Assembly (NCBI GenBank): GCA_028565635.1 | Contig: JAOXYB010049514.1 | Coordinates: 1 to 11,881, forward strand | DNA: 11,881 nucleotides | Source of the DNA: Phoronis ovalis | Taxonomy: Eukaryota; Phoronida; Phoronidae | Direction: 5' to 3' | In this document: positions 9,501-11,881 of the stretch, in pieces | Layout: each line of letters begins with the position of its first letter | Numbering within the stretch: the first letter of the stretch is position 1 | The notes under the pieces: generated by a model | Told to the model about the DNA's origin: nothing | What the model saw: only the letters and a program-made list of their open reading frames with translations | The model's database searches: none | Made by a program: the position numbers and the translations under genes

Positions 9501-11338
9501 CCAAAATGATTATGGACAGGGGTGTCTGGGGAAATGACTATGTTAAAATTGTTAAAAATGCAATATACGACAAAATTCACTCTCAATAAACCTAAAATTA
9601 AACTAGTGAAATGAAATTTACAGCAGAGCAGAAATTTGTTTACAAATCTGCAAAAGGTAGGATAACATTACTGTAATGCTTTTTTGGTTCATTTCTGTAA
9701 CAATAAAATCAAAGGTTCGGCTATGATTTTTCTTACGATTTGTCTCAGAACAAGAAAACATGTTTAAACTATTTAAATTTAAACAATTACATTGATTAAG
9801 CACAGAAGATAGCAAAGAACTTTCGTGTGGGCTCTTTCCTTCTATCAATGGAATAGAAACATGTATGGGTGATCCTGGAGCTATGGCATAAGGGTCTATA
9901 TCCCCGCTGTGATGCCTTTCAGTTTGAATTGATTTCGGACTTGTAGTTTGAATTTGACTAGAACTTGTTACTTCATCATCTCCACTTTTTTCAGCAGTAA
10001 ATAAATCAAAAAATTCTTTATCTTCAGTGTTAGAAGGTAATGCATCTTCTTTGAAGAACTTCTTAACACCTTCATCTTCTGGCACCTGAAATTAAGGAAG
10101 ATATTCATCTAACCTAGTAGTTAGAAAGAATCAAACTGCAATTTTACATTAAAAAAATAATTGACCTCCACATTGGCACTAGCCCCATGAATACGTAGGC
10201 AAACGCCATTTAAATTTTTGATTTGTTTTTACAGCATAGGTTACTGCTACCGGCAGGTGGGGCCATGAGTTATTTCAATGTATCGGTTTACATGGCTAAA
10301 CGAGATTACACTTAGGTTCGATTCTGGATAAGTCCAACATAAATTCACATACCTTGATCTCTCCTTCTCCAGGCAGAGGTTTAGCTTCAAATGACACTTC
10401 TACTTCTGCTGAACATCTTGAAGTAGATCTCATTATTTTCGTAGCTATGTCGTCATCTTTGTGCTCTTTCACTGGCATTGATACTTGGGAACCATCATTC
10501 TTATCAGAGGAATCCTCTTGTTGCAAAACTGTATCAAACACTGATAACCGTTTCTGAAAGTATAATATATTCACAAGAAAATAGTAACAGGAAATTCCCT
10601 GAACTATTTTAGGGACTGGTTAAAATTACCGCATGGGCTAGCACATTTCAAAATAGGGTGTGTACAAAAAATTTCCCCCCCCCCCCCCGCTTAAGTGGTG
10701 CAAACATTTAAGAATCCCCCTTTTACATTGCATGAAAAATCTCGATCCCCTTGATTTCTGAATAGTTTTAATAACAGAATTTTGAAGACATTGGAGATAG
10801 TTACCATTCCTTCTTTGTAGTTATCTGTTTTAACAGTCATATCATCCTCAGTTACCGAAGGTGTACCAATATTGTTAAAGAAATCAGCTCCATCTGCAAT
10901 AACAGGAGGAGGTTCATTCTGAAAGTACTTTGTAATATCTAGAGCAGAATCTTCTGATTTTACATCTTGCAAATATTGGTCAACTACAAGATCTTTTTCA
11001 GGAGTTGCAGAAACTGGCACTTCTATTTCCTTGCCATTATTTTGATCTGAAGATATAATTCCAGTTTCCACTTCAACTGTTTCTGTTTCACTTGTATCAC
11101 CCCCTAAACTTAGTTCATCCATACTTTCATCAGGAACTGTTAAGTTGTGACCAACTTTACTTTCTGTTGATGGATTGTCCAATACATCCTCATCTACCAA
11201 ATCTATAATATCTTCCATTGATGGAGAGATGTTAATTGAAGTTAAATTCTGCGCAGCATTGGTTTGAAAGGTTGAGTTACTTTCTTTGAGTAACTGCTGG
11301 GTATCTGATGCTTGGTTCATGGAAGGGGACTCAGACAT
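355..11338 (-). CDS. TRAPPC12: TRAPPC12 (TTC15), TRAPP III subunit; 9 coding exons, C-terminus beyond window
   Basis: Spliced minus-strand gene: join of 10805-11338, 10353-10553, 9737-10085, 9130-9383, 8717-8833, 8298-8411, 1787-1925, 740-852 and 355-501, giving 656 in-frame residues. Residues 1-361 are acidic, Ser/Thr-rich and probably disordered. From about residue 362 the protein follows animal TRAPPC12 closely, with landmarks [57 protein letters not shown] and YAEDGSM. In human TRAPPC12 these lead into the TPR repeats, which should lie left of this window. In the family, TRAPPC12 is a metazoan subunit of TRAPP III, a complex that acts on Rab1 in ER-to-Golgi traffic and autophagy; the human protein also helps kinetochore assembly in mitosis. 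Introns 3 and 7 are phase 1, all others phase 0. The N-terminal disordered part is longer than in human. A GPCR gene lies inside intron 6 on the other strand. Identity is from remembered family sequence, not a search. Confidence 0.93.
740..852 (-). CDS. TRAPPC12: TRAPPC12 coding exon 8
   Basis: Completes Gly570 (G|GA) and encodes residues 571-607. Acceptor TTTCTGTAG|GATCAA; donor AAAAAG|GTAATC. The peptide [19 protein letters not shown] then [17 protein letters not shown] matches human SMVPFSMRILHAEL and PQESLDRLH. The longer open frame around this exon extends into both flanking introns and is not all coding. Confidence 0.93.
853..1786 (-). other. TRAPPC12: TRAPPC12 intron 7 (934 bp)
   Basis: GT-AG intron between exons 7 and 8, A+T rich, with a run of 13 T at 1236-1248 and a 16-bp palindrome at 1535-1550. 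A 75-codon plus-strand frame at 1506-1733 shows no recognisable protein signature and is not called. Confidence 0.85.
1535..1550. promoter_or_regulatory. 16-bp perfect palindrome of two overlapping octamer motifs
   Basis: CATTTGCATGCAAATG contains ATTTGCAT and ATGCAAAT in opposite orientations. The octamer is the classic POU-domain binding site. It lies in TRAPPC12 intron 7, and function is not shown. Confidence 0.45.
1787..1925 (-). CDS. TRAPPC12: TRAPPC12 coding exon 7
   Basis: Residues 524-569 plus the first base of codon 570 (139 nt, ends phase 1). Acceptor TACTTTTCAG|GTATGG; donor AAAG|GTGAAA. The peptide [12 protein letters not shown], then [20 protein letters not shown], is the most strongly conserved segment seen. 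It joins to SLQ of exon 6 exactly as in the human protein (DSLQ, then LWFVRLALLVKL). Confidence 0.94.
2288..2697. repeat. Imperfect inverted repeat, arms about 120-130 bp (foldback/MITE-like)
   Basis: The left arm (2288-2405) and the reverse complement of the right arm (about 2566-2697) share, in order: GGTAC, CATTC, AGTGACTGTAT, TATGTG, CATGGGC, TTTTTCAGC, GGGATATTTT, TTTGACAATTTT, ACCATGG and TTTTGCAA, with small indels. The spacer is about 160 bp. No transposase is present, and terminal repeats or target duplications could not be settled by eye. Confidence 0.75.
2549..2632. repeat. Three CCATGGTAAAAA copies in the right arm
   Basis: CCATGG at 2549, 2580 and 2621, each followed by TAAAAA, are spaced 31 and 41 bases apart. 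The left arm has CCATGG at 2325 and 2382. Confidence 0.8.
4138..4168 (+). promoter_or_regulatory. Likely 3' splice acceptor of a 5'-UTR intron of the GPCR
   Basis: A branch-point-like GCTGAC is followed by a T-rich tract and TTATATAG, with the AG at 4167-4168, eight bases before the ATG. This suggests that the start codon lies in a second exon and that an untranslated first exon sits further left. That first exon was not located. Confidence 0.5.
4177..4890 (+). CDS. GPCR coding exon A (N-terminus through TM5)
   Basis: 238 codons ending phase 0 at AACACAAG|GTATGTAAG, a near-perfect donor. It covers TM1 to TM5 and the first 25 or so residues of the third intracellular loop. Without splicing, the frame continues 51 codons into the intron and stops with TGA at 5044-5046, so intron retention would give a 289-residue five-TM product. 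Confidence 0.9.
4177..6525 (+). CDS. Orphan class A (rhodopsin-like) GPCR with very long third intracellular loop, two coding exons
   Basis: Join of 4177-4890 and 5353-6525 gives 628 residues. Approximate segments: TM1 27-50 (N43), TM2 61-85 (LAVMD, D71), TM3 from C96 to ERY at 120-122, TM4 141-160, TM5 180-211, TM6 562-586 (SWIP, W577 and P579), TM7 590-612 (NAFIY, 605-609), then a short helix-8 tail ending NCRW. C96 and C172 can form the usual loop disulfide. NDT and NLS are N-glycosylation sequons in the short N-terminus. Family knowledge: such receptors signal through G proteins at the plasma membrane, but the ligand cannot be told from this sequence. Peptide- or amine-type invertebrate orphan receptors are the nearest in style. 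Odd points: Phe replaces W4.50, Val replaces P5.50 and Ala replaces P7.50. The third loop of about 350 residues is rich in His, Asn, Gln and Lys. The gene lies inside TRAPPC12 intron 6, antisense to it. An in-frame TAG at 4132-4134 supports the start. Confidence 0.9.
4891..5352 (+). other. GPCR intron (GT-AG, 462 bp)
   Basis: Donor GTATGTAAG and acceptor TTATACATTTATAG, with a possible branch point CTCAACT at 5332-5338. It interrupts the third intracellular loop just after TM5 in phase 0. The intron is A+T rich and contains no other recognisable feature. Confidence 0.85.
5353..6525 (+). CDS. GPCR coding exon B (third loop, TM6, TM7, tail)
   Basis: Acceptor CATTTATAG|GTAGAAGAT, phase 0, adding VEDKK before the Met at 5368. 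A second AG at 5355-5356 would shift the frame, so 5352/5353 is the coding-compatible site. The exon holds most of the third intracellular loop (residues 239-561), TM6, TM7 and the C-terminal tail, with stop TGA at 6523-6525. Without exon A this frame would encode only two TM segments, which supports the splice. Confidence 0.9.
   Translation, partial: VEDKKMKPGVPQVRYSFASPQRLEIKNSNLQPELPGCVPQEQENNYNINNEKDIGQHLHTINGMQHTQDRNEVSLAHNRILQNWDAKVNLINQDEKEIFHNQNKKQISHTQDGKEIMHIQHVDISNRLTEPLWDSGIKHNTDSKLQISKSTASSYRYTDAYKTFTEGERINSSGTSNESFEEHLTKIYNHNTTPPGTSGHTSHNEDYARSNVVKNLNHTREEITTKQNRIWLWLQNMKRKPEKHEKAGKAGKARKQPKVKVHPCAANDRSVTLHNKSHEQREEHLLSIPQARTMKLEMAENKKIPSTNIQKQQTECPKLSHNRTATMLFGATAVFIISWIPFGLRVMDIIPYIPVLDYLFFVNNCTNAFIYAIVKKSFRTEISRRLNCRW
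5626..5706 (+). repeat. 27-bp tandem repeat, 3 copies, coding for 9-residue units
   Basis: In the GPCR third intracellular loop, [18 protein letters not shown] and TQDGKEIMH (residues 330-356) follow one another without gaps. A related [11 protein letters not shown] lies upstream. The DNA copies have diverged, so the duplication is not recent. Confidence 0.85.
6610..6615 (+). terminator. Candidate poly(A) signal of the GPCR (ATTAAA)
   Basis: ATTAAA lies about 85 bases after the stop codon and is followed by a T-rich stretch with TTTTTATG. It is the first variant signal found downstream. Such hexamers are common by chance in A+T-rich DNA. Confidence 0.3.
6905..6910 (+). terminator. Alternative candidate poly(A) signal (AATAAA)
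   Basis: This canonical AATAAA on the plus strand lies about 380 bases after the GPCR stop. It would give a longer 3' UTR than the ATTAAA at 6610. There is no independent support. Confidence 0.3.
8298..8411 (-). CDS. TRAPPC12: TRAPPC12 coding exon 6
   Basis: Residues 486-523 (38 codons, phase 0 at both ends). Acceptor CTCTTTTCAG|AAAGTA with a clear pyrimidine tract; donor CTACAG|GTTAGT. The peptide has [18 protein letters not shown] and ends NSLQ, matching the human WRAAVDLCGRLLTAHGQG and DSLQ. The next exon is more than 6 kb away because intron 6 contains the nested receptor gene. Confidence 0.92.
8412..8716 (-). other. TRAPPC12: TRAPPC12 intron 5 (305 bp)
   Basis: GT-AG intron (donor GTGAGA, acceptor CTCTTTTCAG). 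A+T rich, with no recognised feature. Confidence 0.85.
8717..8833 (-). CDS. TRAPPC12: TRAPPC12 coding exon 5
   Basis: Residues 447-485 (39 codons, phase 0 at both ends). Acceptor ATATTTTAG|GGTGAT; donor CTCATT|GTGAGA. The peptide starts [20 protein letters not shown] and ends ENGLRELI, matching the GDAVKDLMLRFLGE, AAKRQ and LKQLI stretches of human TRAPPC12. It is too short to stand out as an open frame and was found by tracing the family alignment between exons 4 and 6. Confidence 0.92.
9130..9383 (-). CDS. TRAPPC12: TRAPPC12 coding exon 4 (start of conserved region)
   Basis: Completes codon 362 and encodes residues 363-446. Acceptor TTCTGCAG|CTCCAA; donor TCACAG|GTGATT. This is the first strongly conserved part of the protein. 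The peptide includes [39 protein letters not shown] and TDSQ, which parallel the human SMSEMDRRNDAWLP and NLTMPGL segments in the same order and spacing. The exon ends in phase 0. Confidence 0.92.
9384..9736 (-). other. TRAPPC12: TRAPPC12 intron 3 (353 bp, phase 1)
   Basis: GT-AG intron with donor GTAAGA and acceptor TTCTGCAG. The upstream open frame continues into it for 39 codons before a stop. Otherwise nothing notable. Confidence 0.82.
9737..10085 (-). CDS. TRAPPC12: TRAPPC12 coding exon 3
   Basis: Residues 246-361 plus the first base of codon 362 (349 nt, ends phase 1). Acceptor AATTTCAG|GTGCCA; donor AAATC|GTAAGA. It begins [14 protein letters not shown] with a Val codon, not a start. 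It carries KEFFDLF (residues 269-275), similar to the FFDSF stretch in the matching part of human TRAPPC12, followed by a Ser/Thr/Pro-rich segment with [10 protein letters not shown]. The open frame runs on past the donor into intron 3, but only the splice at 9737 joins in frame to the conserved exon 4. Confidence 0.82.
10086..10352 (-). other. TRAPPC12: TRAPPC12 intron 2 (267 bp)
   Basis: GT-AG intron (donor GTATGTG, acceptor TTAATTTCAG). It has a locally GC-richer patch near 10180-10270. No gene or repeat family was recognised in it. Confidence 0.8.
10353..10553 (-). CDS. TRAPPC12: TRAPPC12 coding exon 2
   Basis: Residues 179-245 (67 codons, phase 0 at both ends). Acceptor CTTTCAG|AAACGG and donor ATCAAG|GTATGTG are both near consensus. 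The peptide starts [12 protein letters not shown] and ends PLPGEGEIK. It is acidic and low in complexity, and it continues the disordered N-terminal part. It is assigned to this gene by frame continuity and splice signals rather than by similarity. Confidence 0.8.
10554..10804 (-). other. TRAPPC12: TRAPPC12 intron 1 (251 bp) with G-runs
   Basis: GT-AG intron with donor GTAACT and acceptor ACTTTCAG. On the transcribed (minus) strand it carries a run of 14 G (plus-strand C at 10675-10688), a run of 5 G (10716-10720) and a run of 4 G (10747-10750). Confidence 0.8.
10805..11338 (-). CDS. TRAPPC12: TRAPPC12 coding exon 1 (start codon; acidic disordered N-terminus)
   Basis: Encodes residues 1-178 from ATG (CAT at 11336-11338 on the plus strand), ending in phase 0 at donor ATG|GTAACT. 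The peptide is dominated by Asp, Glu, Ser and Thr and has no predicted globular domain. It includes a run of acidic and hydrophobic residues, [10 protein letters not shown] (residues 42-51), which aligns loosely with an ETIDLGGDEF stretch near the human N-terminus. It also has a DFF motif near residue 155. The ATG is chosen because it is the first in the open frame and lies one base after a good splice acceptor. Confidence 0.85.
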
Positions 11339-11881
11339 CCTATTTAATTGGAAATATAAAAACAGTTAGCTTGTTTAAAGAAGATATATTTATTTAGAAT
11401 TTAACAACCATATCAATAAAATAGGTTGAAACTAATTAATATTATCTCACTCAAAAACCTATTCTTCTTCTTGAACAACCTTGTGAACAAAATATACAAA
11501 CTCAAGCAACTGATATCTAAAGAAAAGTTTGTTTTTTTTTATATTACAGAGTAAGAATGCACAGAAAATATAAAAATTCATAATATAAGAAAAATATGAA
11601 TTGCCAAAAATAGTGCTCCATGAACTGTCAAAACTGGAAGCAAAGCATGCAAAATTTCCTTATGTACACTCAAGGTTAGGGCACAGCAAAATCTTGCTGC
11701 GTTGATTGTCAAGTTTTTTACATACTAGGTGTTACAGCAGCCTTAATCCCTGTTCAGGGTAGTTCTAATAATCCTATTCAAAAACTATCATCTTGCGAAA
11801 TTAACAACAAGACATTTGTCATGTCTAATGCCCATCCAATGTGTAGGATATTTTTTTAACATTATTGTTTTTTTACATTAG
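11339..11881. other. Region upstream of TRAPPC12 coding start, no gene seen
   Basis: A+T-rich sequence with T-runs. It probably holds part of a 5'-UTR intron of TRAPPC12. No TATA box, CpG island or other promoter mark could be supported. Confidence 0.5.
11340..11369 (-). promoter_or_regulatory. Likely 3' splice acceptor just upstream of TRAPPC12 ATG
   Basis: On the minus strand a CTAAC branch-point sequence (plus-strand GTTAG at 11365-11369) is followed by a T-rich tract and AAATAG, with the AG at 11341-11340, one base before the start codon. An untranslated first exon and the promoter would then lie further right, possibly outside the window. Confidence 0.45.

Noticed and set aside
9618-9736. 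Continuation of exon 3 frame as coding
   Set aside because: A strong donor GTAAGA at 9736 joins in frame to the conserved exon 4; reading through stops before the conserved domain.
10354-10557. 67-codon plus-strand frame
   Set aside because: Antisense shadow of TRAPPC12 exon 2.
10554-10574. Met codon at 10574 as an independent start
   Set aside because: It is intronic; acceptor CTTTCAG at 10554-10555 and frame continuity with exon 1 explain the exon better.
1-11881. tRNA, rRNA, CRISPR array or prokaryotic operon features
   Set aside because: None seen on either strand; the gene structure is that of an animal nuclear genome.

Overview
This is a stretch of animal (metazoan) nuclear DNA, about two thirds A+T. 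It has spliced genes with GT-AG introns and no bacterial-style gene packing. The organism is probably an invertebrate. A lophotrochozoan such as a mollusc is my best guess, from the orphan GPCR with a very long third intracellular loop and a dispersed repeat with a GAC-rich stretch and a terminal hairpin. That placement is inference.

Two genes are readable. The host gene runs on the minus strand from about 11340 leftward and leaves the window at position 1. It is the ortholog of TRAPPC12 (TTC15), a TRAPP III subunit for membrane trafficking. Nine coding exons can be set to the base: 10805-11338, 10353-10553, 9737-10085, 9130-9383, 8717-8833, 8298-8411, 1787-1925, 740-852 and 355-501. They join in frame into 656 residues, and the C-terminal TPR part (roughly 240 residues in the human protein) lies beyond the window. 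Most introns are 240-350 bp, one is 934 bp, and intron 6 is 6,372 bp.

The second gene sits wholly inside that large intron on the opposite strand. It is a two-coding-exon class A GPCR (4177-4890 joined to 5353-6525, 628 aa). It has lost three normally conserved transmembrane residues (W4.50, P5.50 and P7.50). Its third intracellular loop is about 350 residues, with a 9-residue tandem repeat and a Lys-rich block. Both genes show a good splice acceptor just upstream of the ATG, so each probably has an untranslated first exon elsewhere.

Non-coding regions: 1-302 is a GC-richer repeat fragment inside TRAPPC12 intron 9, with two hairpins. Intron 6 holds an imperfect inverted repeat with arms of about 120 bp (2288-2697), clustered CCATGG motifs and several short palindromes. 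Intron 7 holds a 16-bp palindrome made of two overlapping octamer (POU-type) motifs. No rRNA, tRNA, CRISPR or prokaryotic elements were seen. The window looks like ordinary animal gene structure with an interesting nested receptor; I do not see evidence for a wholly new multi-gene system.
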